Below are positions 23,901 through 38,900 of a DNA stretch of 64,000 nt, piece by piece (the first letter of the stretch is position 1; the number at the start of each line of letters is the position of its first letter). Below the pieces are notes generated by a model that made no database searches, had not been told where the DNA came from, and saw only the letters and a list, made by a program, of their open reading frames with translations. The translations under genes and the position numbers were made by a program. The DNA is from Hippopus hippopus. Lineage: Eukaryota; Mollusca; Bivalvia; Cardiida; Cardiidae. The stretch covers positions 54,899,063-54,963,062 of the forward strand of contig OX328097.1 in assembly GCA_946811185.2 (NCBI GenBank), read 5' to 3'.

Positions 23901-26900
23901 GACGGGAAATGTTTCATTGTACAAGTATGTTTGTGTCTGATCTATGCAAGAAAATAAACTTTGATTGACCTGTCATGATAAGTTAGGAAATATGAACTAA
24001 TGAAAATTGAATTTATTGTATAGCATAGTGTTTAACACCGTTTACAACATTATTTCAGTTTTATCACAGCTGCCAGTGTCACTATCCATGCTTTCCTGGA
24101 GTTTCTTTTACCAGAACTCCTCACAATATTCTGTCCAGGCTGCTCTCCCACATGACAATCATTGAAACAATGGTGAGGGGTGAGAGAATGAATCCCGTCG
24201 CAATGACTATCATCAGTCCTCGGAGAGAAATTGGCCCAATGAAAATTCAAACATTTTTGTTGTTATTCAGAAAAATCAAACTACCGGTAGGCCTACCCAC
24301 GATTTGAATTTTGACTTTAAGGGATGGAGTTGGTCCTTTTTGATAGTCTTATTTTTTTTATTTACTTGGTTTTCCTCTTAACAAAGCAGAAACATGTTTT
24401 TAAAACCATTTTCTCCTTTTCTAATGATGTTTTCCACCCTTTCAAGAACAAGCCTGATTAGTTCAGCCACACATAAATTTTTACCTGCCAGTGCTTTCAG
24501 TTTGGTTACCAGCATTTTATCTTTTTCCTGCATTTTTTTTTTCACTGTCTCAAGAACAAATTCCATCATTTTAGCCTCATTTAACTCTTTACCAAAAGAC
24601 ATAATTTTAGACTAGTCCAAATTTGAAGCATTTGCAGACGACAAAATTAATGTGACTAAAAAATTGAAATTTGTATTGGGAAAGGAAGAAAACATTGTGG
24701 GAAAAGGAGAAAATGCTGGTTACCAGCATTTTCTCCTTTTCCCACAATGTTTTCAGAAGGCTTCTTTCTAAGGGTCATGAAAACTAGGGATTGTTTGGTA
24801 TAGGATTAATTTGTTGTCTGTAATTCTTCCAGTTAGAAAAGTCAAGAATTGGTTGCCTGGCAATGATTTAACTCTCTACCATATGACAAAAATGCAGACT
24901 TTTCCAAATTGAAAGCATTTGAAGACGACAATTAAAATGTAGCTCGTATGATAATTCCTATCTTTTAAGGGTAAAAAACATTGTAGGGAAAGGTGAAAAT
25001 GCTGGTTACCAGCATTTTCACCTTTTCCCACAATGTTTTCAACAGGCTTCTTCCTCAGGGTCATTAAAACTAGGGATTCTTTTCTAAAAAGTTAAATGAT
25101 CATTGATTTTTAAGTAAGCTCAAGATACAAAAATTTACCAACAATATTGTTGACGTCTATGGACAGACATACATACAGAAAATATAAAACAGTTTTAGAA
25201 AGTTATGAAACTTAATTAATTGATGTTAATTTTAGTTGTCATAGTAATCAACAGTAGCTAAGTAAGACAATAAACAATTACTCGTTTAATCAGCGTATCA
25301 CAAAAACCAATCTGTTAATAATTTATGACACGATACCTTGCCTGAACTATTTAAGTTATATTAGATTAACACTTTTCCCTTGCTATCTTAGGAAAGTCAG
25401 AAAAACTAGAAAACGGCTAATGCTTATTTTATTATATTGCGCATCATGATATTAAAAGTTGAATCAATAAACATTATGCAACTTTTCCCTTGCTATCTTA
25501 GGAAAGTCTGAAAAACTAGAGAATGGCTAATGCTTATTTTATTATATTGCGCATCATGATATTAAAAGTTGAATCAATGAACATAATTATGCAACTTGTG
25601 TGATTATATGGACACAGACAAATGCTTTAACTAAAGGTGAAGAGAGCTACTAATTGTTACTAAAATGCTAAACTTATTATCTCATAACAAAAAACGATGG
25701 CTCCTTATTGAACTCTTCAAAACAATGTGGGAAAAGGAGAAAATGCTGGTGACCATTCCTTTAATTCAATATGGAAGCATCTAAAAGTTTTTCATTGTCG
25801 ACTAACTACATCTTTGCTTTAAAACCTCTTCTTGTGTGTACTCAATGGAATTGTATTAAAGAGACAATTCTGTAGAATGGCCACAATATAGGTTCAGAAG
25901 AACTAAAGTGATATAAGTCTAAGAATAATGAAAATAAAAGGCTACTCTTATTGGAACCTGTTTAAACATCTAATTGGGTGAGAGCAAGTCCAAGTAGTAT
26001 AGAAGAACATTGCTTGCATAATTCATGAAGGGCCATCAACACCTGAACTTTTCTCCTGTGATATCTCATTCATCTATCAGTTTTTGCCTTACAAAGCAGC
26101 TGTATTTCATGTCAGTACCTTTCCTACAACAGTCTTAACCCTTACCACTTTACAAGAAGATAAAATTTTGGACATGTCAACTTTGAAAGTATTTTCTTAC
26201 AAGATATTAAATGCGACTTAACTCTTTACCAAATGACAAATTTCAGACTGAACCGAATTCAAAGCATTTGCAGATGACAAATTCAGTATTGGTCAAATGA
26301 TGATTTTTGTCTGTTATAGGATAGAAAACATAGTGGGGAAAAAGAGAAAATGCATGTTACAAGTACTTCCTCCTTTTCCCACAATGTTTTCAAAAGCCTT
26401 CTTTTTCAGGGGCGTTAAAAGTTGGGATTGTGTGGTAAACGGTTATTCTTAATATGATTTACTTTTGTCAGGGAAGAAACATTGAGGGAAAAGAAGAAAA
26501 TGCTGATCACTAGTATTTTCTGGGTTTTTTTATAGTTGAACATGCAGTTCACTGAAAATCACTGAAATCTTATTATATAGATCTACCTATAAATTTTCCA
26601 GCTCAAATACATGCGTCACACAGGGATACAATATCACACGTGACAGAAAAAATCCTTATCTACACAGTGTCAAATATGATCTAAATATGGAAAGATGAGG
26701 TATTCCCCGCAGGGAATACGTGCATATTGATTTACAATTTGATTGGTAAAATGGTTACGCTATAATATTCATCAGTCATTTATAAAAACAAGGTTACCAT
26801 CATCTATAACAGTTTTTGTTTTTATTTTGTTTATCCTTTTTAATTAAATTTGTCAATAATTGCAATATTTGTTGATGACATTTGTAGGTATACATAACTT

Positions 26901-29900
26901 TCCTGGTACTTGTATTTGCTTTACATAAGAAACTTTTGGCATCTTGCTGTATCTTTGTTCTCACAGGATGTCAAATTTATCACAATGCTAGAAGCAAATA
27001 CAAGCATCAGGATAGTAACTACAACATAATATTCCTTAACTACTTTCAAAATTTAGATTTATACAAAGACTGCAGGTGAGTATAGTTGGTGACAACAGAC
27101 CCAGGAATGTGAGTAGTTATGTGATCATAGGAAAAATATACATGGAAATAGACAGGAATCAAACTTGGAATCTTCTGTACCCTGGCCACGTGTCATGAAT
27201 GTTAAATAGCCATTTAGAGGGTTAGCTTTCTGATTATGAAACAGTATTCTTTTCATTTCAGTTCCAAAGTCAGTAGCATTTACAGTAAACTTAGATGGTC
27301 ACTTGACAGAAAACAAATTGATAGGACCCCCACCCCCTCGGTTACAGGTAAGAAAGCTAAAGTTTGTCCTATGGTGATGAGACTTTCACTTTTTCCTTCA
27401 TAGACATTCTTGTTGATTACTTCATAAGAATGAAATCTGTTTATATGTAAAATAATTATTGAAAAGAAAGAAGTTTTTACTGTATAATGTGAAGCCTTAT
27501 CTTGCTTTGAACTGTTGTAACTCTTTTCCAAACAGTCTCAAGTTTTAAAGATTCTAGTAAAGGAGACTTTTGAAATAATTGTGGGAAGAACAGGAAATGC
27601 TGGTAAGCAGCAGAAAATGTTTTCTACCTTTTTTAGGACAAATTCTTTTATTTCACTCGTATTCAGTTTGTCTTCTGCGTAAGCTTTTGGTCTAAAATTT
27701 TGTTGTGTGGTAAAGCATTGAAAAAACAACTACATGTGAGTTTGTTAGCCACTCATAAAGAGAACCTCTTTTCCAAAAATGAAAGGTCATATTGTTGACT
27801 CTTTACCACACAATCCCGACTTTTAACGACCCTGAGAAAGAAGCCTTTTGAAAACATTGTGGGAAAAGGAGAAAATGCTGGCAACCAGCATTTTCTCCTT
27901 TTACCACAATGTTTTCTACCCTTCCCAAACCAAATTTCAATTTTTCAGTCACATTTATTTTGTCGTCTGCAAATGCTTTCAATTTGGACCAGTCTATAAT
28001 TTTGTCGTTTGGTAAAGAGTTAACATAATTATGAACTAAAGTAAGTACTTAAATTTGGAATTTGATCTTTTAATTGTTATTGATACCCTTGAGGTCATAT
28101 TACAATAGAATTTTTTCTTTTATTGTCTTTACAAGAACGTAATCTCATTTCAGTCTTTCAGTCGACCACTTTTGAAAACATAGTTGTACAAGGAAAAACA
28201 GCTTTAGACAATATTTTTCCTTTCTCTACATTATTTTCATAATTATGCTTTCGTGTGTCAAACCTAAACTTTTGTTATCTATATTTTACAATTTTTTAGA
28301 TAGTCTTCTGCTACAAAGTGTTATCGGAGGTAATGAGTTAATTGCTTTAACCGTTTACTATACAATCGCATGTTTTAAGGACACTGAGGAAGAACGCTTC
28401 TGAAAACATTTTTGAGAAAAAAGAGAAAATGCTGATAGCTAACATAGAGACAGCACACATATTCATGTATGTCCTGGGTTTTACCAGTGATAGGCTAGGG
28501 ATCTGAAACATCTTGCCCAAGGACACTCCAATGAAGTATCAAAATTAGAAAAAAAAAAGTTAACCCTTTCTTGTACAGTTCCATTTATGAATTTTGTTCC
28601 CCTTTCAGAGACTAGATCCCTTAAATCTTCCAAAGTTAACGGCAGAAGAACTTGCTGAAAAACAGAGACTTGCAGATGAGAAAAGAGAAGCAGTGAGTGT
28701 ATTGTTGTCGCTTAATTTTGTAATAATGTATCAGAAAACAAAATTTTAGACTTGACCAAATTAAAAGTGTTTGCAGACAAAAAATGAAATGTGGCTCAAA
28801 TGATGATATTTATCTTTGAAAGAGTGAAAAACATTGTGATCAAAGGAGAAAATAATGGTTATCCATATTCTCTTCTTTTCCCACAAGATTTTCAGTAGCT
28901 TTCTACCAAAGGGTTGTTAGAATACTAGATTGTGTGGAAAAAGGGTTGATTAACTGTTGTTGCCTTTTTGACCTGTTTAGATAAAGAATCAGACTGCACA
29001 GAAACAAGAAATTTGATCTTTGATCAACACTGTCTGCTTTTTTTCAAGACAATTTGATCTCCATTGTCCGCAAAGCAACTAAATCTAGGTTCAGCCCTTT
29101 AACCCTTTCTCAAATTTTAGACTTATCCAAATTGAGGTGATTTGCAGAGAATAAAATTTTGTAATAGAATGTGATTCAAAAGATTGGATTTGTCTTTGGA
29201 AGGGAAGAAAACATTGTGGGAAAAGGAGAAAATGCTGGTTACCAGCAGTTTCTCATTTTCCCTCAATGTGTTTAAAAGTTTTCTGGACTAAGATTGATAA
29301 AACTAAAGATTGTTTGCTAAAGGGTTAACGGTGAAAGACAGTAAAAACATGTCTGTTTGTTCTTTTTAGGAGCTCAAGAAGAGACAGAGTTACTCCAGAA
29401 AATCGTCACGAAGACGAATGCAGATATTAGAAGCTCAAAGATTTGATGCTCAGCAACAACAACTGGAAAAGGAACAAAAGGTAATTTAATACAGTGTACT
29501 ATTGTTTCAGCTTTGTTTAACCCTTAAGCTGCTAAGCGTGACTCACTGACCTTTTTGTATAACAAGATCAGACTGCACAGACTGTGCAATCTGATCTTGG
29601 ATCAACACTGTCTGATAAGAAGATATATTTCTCCAAAAACTAAATTTGAAATATCATCAATCAGGTTCGTTCTGTCGGCATGAAAGTTTCATTTAATTTA
29701 TTCACCAGGATGAGAGTTAAAGTGCAAAGCAGCAAGTAATGTAGTGCATAGTACTGGTAAAGAAACTCTAAGCCCCCTGGCTGCTGTAATAGATCTATAA
29801 CTGAAAGAATTAACTGTATGAACCCTACCAGTCAACAACATTTTTAGACTTGTCCAAACTGAAAGCTTGGTTTTTTTGGTTGTTTTTATGGAGTTTGACA

Positions 29901-32900
29901 CCGTTTTCAACATCATTTTAGTTATATCACGGCGGCCAGTGCACCTATCCATGCTTTTGTGGAGTTTCTTTTACCAGTACTCCGCACAATATTCTTTCCA
30001 AGCCACTGGCTGCTTTCCCATATAACCATCTTCGGAACAATTATCAGTGGTGAGAGAGGAATGAATCCTGTCGCAATGACTATCATCAGTCCTCAGAAAG
30101 AAATTGGGTGAGCCGGGGATCAAACCAGCAACCCCCTGTTCTTTAGTCTTGTACGCTAGCGAATGCGCTACTGGGGCTTGGCTCCAAACTGAAAGCATTT
30201 TCATGCAACAAATTAAGTAGTGTTCAAATGATCGATTTGTCTTTAAAAAGGTAGAAAAGATAATAGGAAAATGAAACAGTGCTGCTTACCATTATTTTTT
30301 CTCCTTTTTGCACAATGTTTTCAACCCTTTCCCAGACAAACCTCACCATGTGAGTTGTATTTGTTATCTGCTATATTCACTTCAATTTTGTCAAGTCTAA
30401 AGTTTTTGTCTTTTTTTAAAAAGTTAACCTATAACTAGTAGAGAAACTAAATGAAAATTTTCAGCCATGCATTAAAAGTCTTAATGCTGCAATTTCAAAC
30501 TTCTTTAACTCTTAAACCCTGTACCACACAGTCCCGAGTTTTAACGACCCTGAGAAGGAAAGCTTTTGAAAACATTGTGGGAGAAGAAGAAAATGCTGGT
30601 AACCAGCATTTTCTTCTTTTCCCACAATGTTTTCTTTTCTTTAACAGGCAAATCCCATTACTTATGCCACGTTTAGTATGTCCTTTGGAAATGCTTCCAA
30701 TTTGGATCTATCTATAATTTTGTTGTGTGGTAAAGGGTTAACTTATGACAAAAATGTAGATTTGTCCAATATGCAGACAACAATTTAAATCTGGCTCAAA
30801 TGATGGAACTTCTCTTTGCTAGGGTAGAAAACATTGTGGGGATGGAGAAAATACTAGTTACTGGCATTTTCTTCTTTTCCCACAATGTTGAAACTCAAGA
30901 TTGTGTGATAAAGAGTTAAGCCGTAAATATCTCATCCTGTGGGACAGTGCAGATCGAAGATCAGACGGCACATTCTATGCAGCCTGATCTTGATTTACAC
31001 TGTTTGAAAACAAGCATTGCTGCTGTGGGGTTGATTTGCTATACATGTATATTACCTTGGCTATTGGCTAAAATGTTGATTTCATGTGAGTCATGCTGTG
31101 TGAAAGGGGATTTTTGCATCAGCAAAAAGCATTCATCCATGTCAGCCTGTGCAGTCCATGCAGCCTAACATGGGCAAAAACTTTGTGCTTTCTCTAAATT
31201 TTCTGCATGTCATAGGGCTGTTCTATATCACATTTCAGTCAGCTGTTAGCCAAAATTGTTTTAATGGATCAATAATTATGCAATGACTTGCTTGGTATAA
31301 TGCATCACAGAGATGCATTCAACCCCATTTGCCAGAGTGTGACTCATTAATTGGTAAGTGTAAGGGTTAGGTGAAATATTTTACTTTATATACAGCTTCA
31401 TGAATCCCTTGAGTCAGCTGGTCAAAGTCGAGAAGCTCGATTACGAGACATTCAAGAACGTCAAAGAATACGACAAGAACGTGCAAATAGAGCTAGAGAG
31501 AGGGTAAATTGTTTATTTTGATCAGGAAACAAAACTTGCTGACTCTCAATTAGATTGGATTTGACAACTGTGAAGCAGAAAGCTTTAAATTATTATGGCT
31601 AAAGGATTAACTCTTTAGCATCCAATCCTGAGTTTCTGCCAGCCTCAGAAAGGAGACTTATGGAAACATTGTGGGAAAAGGAGAAAATGCTGGTAATCCA
31701 GAATTTTCTCCTTTTTCCAACAAAGTTTTCTACTCTTTTTCAGTACAAATCTCATCATTTGAACCATACTTAACCCCTTACCACTCAATCCCGACTTTTA
31801 ACGACCATGAGAAAAGCCTTTTGAAAACAATGTGGGAAAAGAAGAAAGTGCTGGTAACCAGCATTTTCTCCTTTCCTCACAATGTTTTCTACCCTATCAA
31901 AGACAAATCTCACCATTTGAGCTGCATTTAAACTGTCGTCTGCACATGCTTTAAATTTGGCGAATCCAAATTTTTGTCGTGTGGTAAAGAGTTAACCCGT
32001 AAACACTGAAAAAAAAAAAGAATGAACATTTTCGTTCTCCAATAACACTAAGATAATTTGCATTTTCATGGTTACCTTTTGTCAGTTCTCAATCAGCAAA
32101 TTTGGCAATGTAGATCAAAGATTAGACTGCACATTTTTGCAGTCCAATCTTAATCTGCATTGACTGTAAGGCAACTACAGTAGTGAAGAACCCTTTAAGG
32201 GTTAAAATTTGCTTGCAAATGCTGTCTATTTAGACAAGTCTTAAATTTTGTGTCTGGTACAGACTTAAGGATAGGGTAACCTAATGGGATTCATGCAACA
32301 TCGCTTTTCATGGCCGGAAAAATGCATGGGTTTGGCTAAGACTTGTGTTATCCATAATCGATTGGCCAACAGATGCTGCTTCCCTGCATCGATTATGGAT
32401 TACCTGAGTCTTAGCCGAATCCGTACGATTTTGGCGATGAAAGGCAATGTTACACGAATCCCATTAGGGTGCCCTATCTTTAAGAATTACTTCGCAGACT
32501 AGATTCAAACTGACCTAAGAATTGTGAAATAAAGGAGAAACATTTAGAGGAAAGGGTTTCTTTAATGGTAACAATGAAGATTTATGGGAAAGATAAAATT
32601 TTGTGGCTCTTTCCACCACTTAGCCCTTTACTGCACAAAGGTGACTTTTAATGACTCTGGGAAGGAAGGCTTTTGAAAACATTGTGGGAAAAGGATAAAA
32701 TGCTGGTAACCAGCATTTTTTCCTTTCCCACAATCTTTTCTACCCTATCAAAGTAAAATTGCATCATTTGAGTCACATTGAAATTGTCGTCTGAAAATGC
32801 TTTCAATTTTGACAAGGCTAAAATTTTGTTGTCTGGTAAAGGATTAAAGTTTTTTATTTATCCGTCCCTTTACTAAACACAAATTTTAGATGCTTCCAAA

Positions 32901-35900
32901 GCAACTGCAGACAACAAATCAGAAAGTGTAACAAATGAAGTTCTTCAACAGGATGAAAATCATTGTAAGAAAAGGAGAAAATGTTGGTATTGTTAGAAAA
33001 GGGGAAAATGCTGGTTACCAGTAATTTCTATATTCCCACTGTTTTCAAAAGGCTTCCTCACCAGGGTCATTTGAATTCGGATTGTTTTGTTAAGAAATTG
33101 AAAGGTTGTTGTTCTTTTTTAGGTGAAAAAATTAAACCAGCTGGATCAAGATGTGGATCTTGATGTTGAGAAAGATGATGATTACAATGCTGATGATGGT
33201 AAGTGTGATAGTTGAGAACTTTATAGTGCACATGCTCTTTACTGGGCTTTATAAATTTCTTAGTGGATTTAATCGTTACAGTCTTTGTAGAAGACCTTGA
33301 AAACATTTCATAAAAAGTATGAAAAGCCTTTGCAGATTAACTTTTTACAAGACCACAAAACTTTGTACTTGTCCAAATTGAAAGTACTTGCAGATTTACA
33401 AATTGAAAATAAATTGCTCAAAGAATGAGATATGTCTCTTTAGTCTAGCAGACACTGTGAAAAAAGGGAAAAAGTGATGGTTACCAGAACTTTTTCCATG
33501 ATTACTATAAGAGACCTCTGTCTTTGGCAGGATTGTTAGGAAATAAGACTGTTTTGTAAAGGGTAAAAACAAGTGAAAAATTGTGGTAAAAGGTTAAACT
33601 GCCCATCACAATAGTATATCAATTTTAGCATCACTTATGTAACAACATTTCTAACATAGTTTATAGATTACATTTTCACATTGAAAACTAATGAAAAGCA
33701 GTGAATGTCATAGGCAAACGATTTTAGCATGGACAAACAATTTAATTGTCAAGTTTTAAGAGCATTATTCATAAGGAAACATTTGTTACCGGTATGTACA
33801 CAAAAGTATTTAAAAAGAATCTGATATTTCATTGTTGAATTACAGAGTTATCAGTTTTAATACTCTTACACTTTTAACCCTTTCCAAAACAATCCCGTGT
33901 TTTAATGACCTTGAGACACAGGCCGTTTGAAAACATTGTAGGAAAAGTAGAAAATGCTGGTAACCAGCATTTTCTCCTTTTCTCACAATGTTTTCTATCC
34001 TTCTAGGGACAAATACCATCATTGGAGTAGCATTTTTATTTGTCGTCTGCACATGCTTTGAATTTGGACTGGTCTAAAATTTTGTCGTCTTGTAAAGAGT
34101 TAACCTGTAATCTGTATCTGTGCTGATGTGTACTGGCTGCTTTTCAAACAAAAAGTTTAGATATTTCATAGTCCTGTCATCTTCTGTACTGTGCAAAAAC
34201 TTTGACATTTCCTCGTATCTTCAAACTTGGGCTAATTATTAAGTATCAAAATGGAATCCATAGTAGGAGGGCAGGCAACACCAAAAATATTTTTACACAG
34301 TTATGCCATGTTAAGGACTGAAAAAGCAACAATTACAGCAGCTGAGCATTTGCACCTATAATGTGGTGCCATTGTTTTGTCTTGTAAATGACAAATTGAA
34401 ATTGTGGCAAAAGGTCAAAATACAAGAAATTCCTTTTTTTGCCTCAAGGTTTTCACACAATATTGTGTATTCTACCATAGTTTGCATGTATTATCCATAT
34501 TTTACAAGGATGTTTCCAAAGTCTTCTGATGCCAGTTTGATTCAGGATGAATGAGACAGGTCTGCAATTGCTTTCAATATGGACGAGTCTAATTTTTTGC
34601 TGTCAGGTCAAGAGTTATATGTAAAATGCGGTATTTAATTTGCAGATACACTCAAGCACTACCCATTTCAATATCCAACCCGTAGGTACAAGTTCTAGAA
34701 ATTTTTCTATAGAACTGTTATGCTTTTAGCATATTTATTTCTCTTTTTATATTTCTTAATACTTTTGGGACGAACACAGAGGCACTGTACTTATAAGTGT
34801 CAAGAAATTAGTTTAACCCTTTACCAAACCTCAAAATTTTAGACATAGCCATATTAAAGCAATTTACTGACAACATTTCAAATGTTTTTCAAATAATAGT
34901 ATTTGTCCTTGAATACATAGAAAACATTTTGGGAAAAGGAGAAAATGCTGGTAATCAGCATTTTCTCCTTTTCCCAAAATGTTTTCAAAAGCCGTCTTCT
35001 TTAGAGTTGTTAAAACTCCGGATTATGTGGTACAGAGTTGAGTAACCAATATTTTTCCTATTCCCACATTTTTTTCCCAAAGGCCTCCTCCTTAGGGTTG
35101 TTAAAACACAGGATTGTGTGGTAAAGGGATTGAAGATTATTTTGTACTGACAATAAATCAACTTCAGTATAAATGATAATCTGAGATTTGAAACGCTGTG
35201 ACATCATCAATTAAAATAAAGATGAAAACAATACTCACATATTTTTGGAGAACTGTTATCTTATGTAGACTCTATGTAATTTTCTCGTTTAAAATTTTTT
35301 CCTAGAGAGGAACAAGAAAGACAGTAAATATGACACAGAAACAAGTATTTAGTTGCAGTGTCTTTCTTTTCGGTGAATTCTTTAATTTCTTGGATCGTTA
35401 GTCCCCATGTGTTACTACAACACAGTTTGCATCACACTCATATTTTTTGTCTATATTTATTATTTTATTATCTCATTACTTATATTTGTTGTGATGTTAG
35501 AAGGCAGTTCTATGCTTTTACTCATTACTCAAAAAACATTTGGGTTCTAAACTATTTATTTAACCCTTTACCACACGACCAATTTTAGACCTGTCCGAAT
35601 TGAAAGCATTTGCAGAGGACAGTTTCAATGTGGATCATATGAAATGATTTTTCTTTGATAGGGTAGAAAACATTGTGGGAAAAGGAGAAAATGCTGGTTA
35701 CCAGCATTTTCTCCTTTTCCCACAATGTTTTCAAAAGCCTTCTCTATCAGGGGTGTCAAAAGTCGTCATTGTGTGGTAAAGGGTTAAAGACTGATTAAAG
35801 ACTATTTATGAAAGACTAATTGGCTTAACCCTGTGCCAAACAATCCAATATTTTAATGATCCTGTAGAAGACAGATTTTTTGAATATATGTATTGTAGGA

Positions 35901-38900
35901 AAAGGAGATAGTGCTGATAACAAGCCTTTTCCCCTTTGCCCACAATGTCTTCTACCTGTTCATCAAAAAAAAATGATCATTTGTCATCTACAATTATGCT
36001 TTCAATTGGACCAGTCCAGAATTCTGTCTTCTATTAGAGGATTATACTGGTACCCCGTGTATCTCCAAAAACATCTGATAAACAAGGGTCAGCTATCATC
36101 TCATGAAACTATTGGATGTAATATGCGCAATCAAACAACATGTTCCAAATTTACTTTGTTTTCTTCAAATGCTTTCAATTTGGACAAATCTACAATTTTG
36201 TTGTTTCAGTAAATGGTTAATGATTTATTGAGACAATAAGTCTCAGCCAACCAAAAGGTCAGTCTTTGATAATAAAATGATCCAAATGGTTTATGAAATA
36301 TGATGGAGCATAGTTCTCTTAGTTCTGTGACAAAAATATAGTAAACATGTATGCACAATATAGTTAATCTTTATTTTCAAACCCTTTCTCAGTTTAAGGT
36401 ATATTTTATTTAATTTTCTTTTTTGTGTCAAGTACTGTAGTAATCCATTAATGTTTTCCCATGTAGAACTTAGAATTTTTATGTTGCTTGGTCTATTTTG
36501 GTATGGAAAAGGTGGTTATCTAGACTATAAGCAATCGCAATGTTTGTCATTTAGATAGAATTGCTTGAATTACTCCAAATTTAATCATTTACAGCTCTGT
36601 GTCTGCTAAAACAATTTTTTTTTGTATTTTTTGTAGAGTTTATACCTTTACCACACAATCCCAAGCTTTAACAACCTTTAAAAAGAAATACTTTGAAACA
36701 TTTTGGGAAAAAGAGAAATGCTGGTAATCAGCACAATTTTTTCTTACTTTTCTAAGACAAATCCAATAAATTGAGACATAATGAATTTGTTGTCTACAAT
36801 TGCTTTCAATTGAGGCCAACTCTAAAATTTTGTTGGCTTGTAAAGATTTGGAGAAAATCTATATTATCATGCAACAGATGTCTTTGCAAATTCATATTTA
36901 TTTCACAAGGTGAAATTATTTTGTATTAATTTGACTAAGATAGCCTTCAATCTTTAAGTAGTAGATTGAAATTAAACACATTGTTTTTGACAGACATTTT
37001 AACTAATCTATACATAGCAGATTGCAAGCTGCTTTAACCAAAATATCTTGGACAGTGCAGATCACTAATCACATGGCACATTTTGTGCAGCCCAATCTTG
37101 ATCTACACTGTCTATAAAATCATGTTTGTTGCCAGTAATCTAGAGCTTGCTATGAGTCTATATTATAAACCTTTTATGTGTTTAGATACTTGTAAAATGT
37201 CACTTGTGTCCAGCACAGTTTTAACACTTTACAAGGTAGCTTTTTTGTTGGTACATTTACTATCTCATTATAGCAAAAGAGATTGTTAGATTGTTATGCA
37301 AATTTTCTCCTTTTTTGCACAGTGTGCTTTAATAATGGTCTGCTGTCAGACAGAAAAGTTGTCTGCAGGTGGCAATATGTTAATTTCTTACCATCTTAAA
37401 ATAAAATGGTCTATCCAAGAATCTGATAGAAATCTATCAATGGTGTTGAATTAAATTTCAACCAGATGACAGTATTTTAGACTTGTCCAGACTGAAACTA
37501 TTAGCAGTCAACTTAAATGTGGCTAAATGATGGATATTCTGTTTGAAAGGAATGAAAACCTTATGGACAATGGTTATCAGCATTTACTCCTTTTTCCTCA
37601 TTGTTTTCAAAAGCCTTCTTCCTCAGGGTCTTTAAAACTCTAGATTTTTTGGTATGCGTTTAACACAGGATAGTTTGATGAAGGGTTAAAGTGAGTATAA
37701 TTTGGTGAGAGGACTTTGAAATTTGAACCATTTTTACTAAGTTTGTTTTGGCAGTTTTAAGTTACAAGGGTAGGGGTTTTAATGGTACTGGATTTAACAT
37801 AGAGATCATTTCTCTTTTTTTCTAAATTCTTTCTGATATTGATCTTATGTGTCATTCTGGGATAAGTATGACTGGGTATGTTGTTAATATGACTGAAAAA
37901 AAAATGAGCAACACTTTATCAAAGGATATTTTAGAGATGCATTATACCAAGCAAATAATCATATAATTATAGATCCATAAAATCTATTTTGTTTAATAAG
38001 CCACTGAATCCACAAGCAGACTGGTCCTTTGACATGCAGAAAATTGACCAATAGCTAAAAGTTTCAACCCAGGTTAACCTGCAGACTGTGCAGGCTGACC
38101 TAGGTCAATATTTTTTGCAGATGGATTAAACCTCTTTTCACAGAGCTTGGCTCAAATCTATTTAACATGGCCTGCTAGTAATGTTCATGCTTTAGATTTC
38201 TTAATGGTTTTTTACCTAAAATGTACATCATTTGAATTAGTTGGTTTGTAACCCTTTACCAAACTACAAGATTTTAGATCAGTCCACATTTGAAAGCATC
38301 AGCAAAATTTATGGCAAATAAAAATGTTTAAAGTGATAGAATTTTTGTGTGAGAGACTAAAAAACAATTGTTGGAAGAGGATGAAAGCTTTTTTCCTGTG
38401 GTTAAAACTAAGGACTGAAATGTTAAGTAAGTCATTCTGCTCTAAATCAAAGTTATAAATTGATACTGGACATGAGCTTTTCTGTAGTAGTTTGGATTTA
38501 TCCTAACAAGACCTATCACTTGTATAGAACTTTGCTTTTATTGACACTGCATATCAGACTGATAATTTGTTAGATATTCCTACGAGACAATTTATGTAAA
38601 TATAATCACGTTTTCACATGGCATAAAGGGCCTTAATGCATCTCGGTGATCCATGATACCAAGCAAGTCTCTTACTTATAGTTCCTTAAAATCCATTTTA
38701 TTTAAGATTCAACTGAATCATGAGGCAGAAAGGTCCTTGGACATGCAGAAAATTGTCAGTAGCAAAAAGTATGGCTCATATACTTAGGGTTTGATTGATT
38801 GAATTTGTGTTTATTTATCTAGCCACTGGTTGCCCATATGGGCGACACCCCCTGAAGGCTGTAAGTATTGTTATGGGGAATATTGCAAATACATTGTAGG

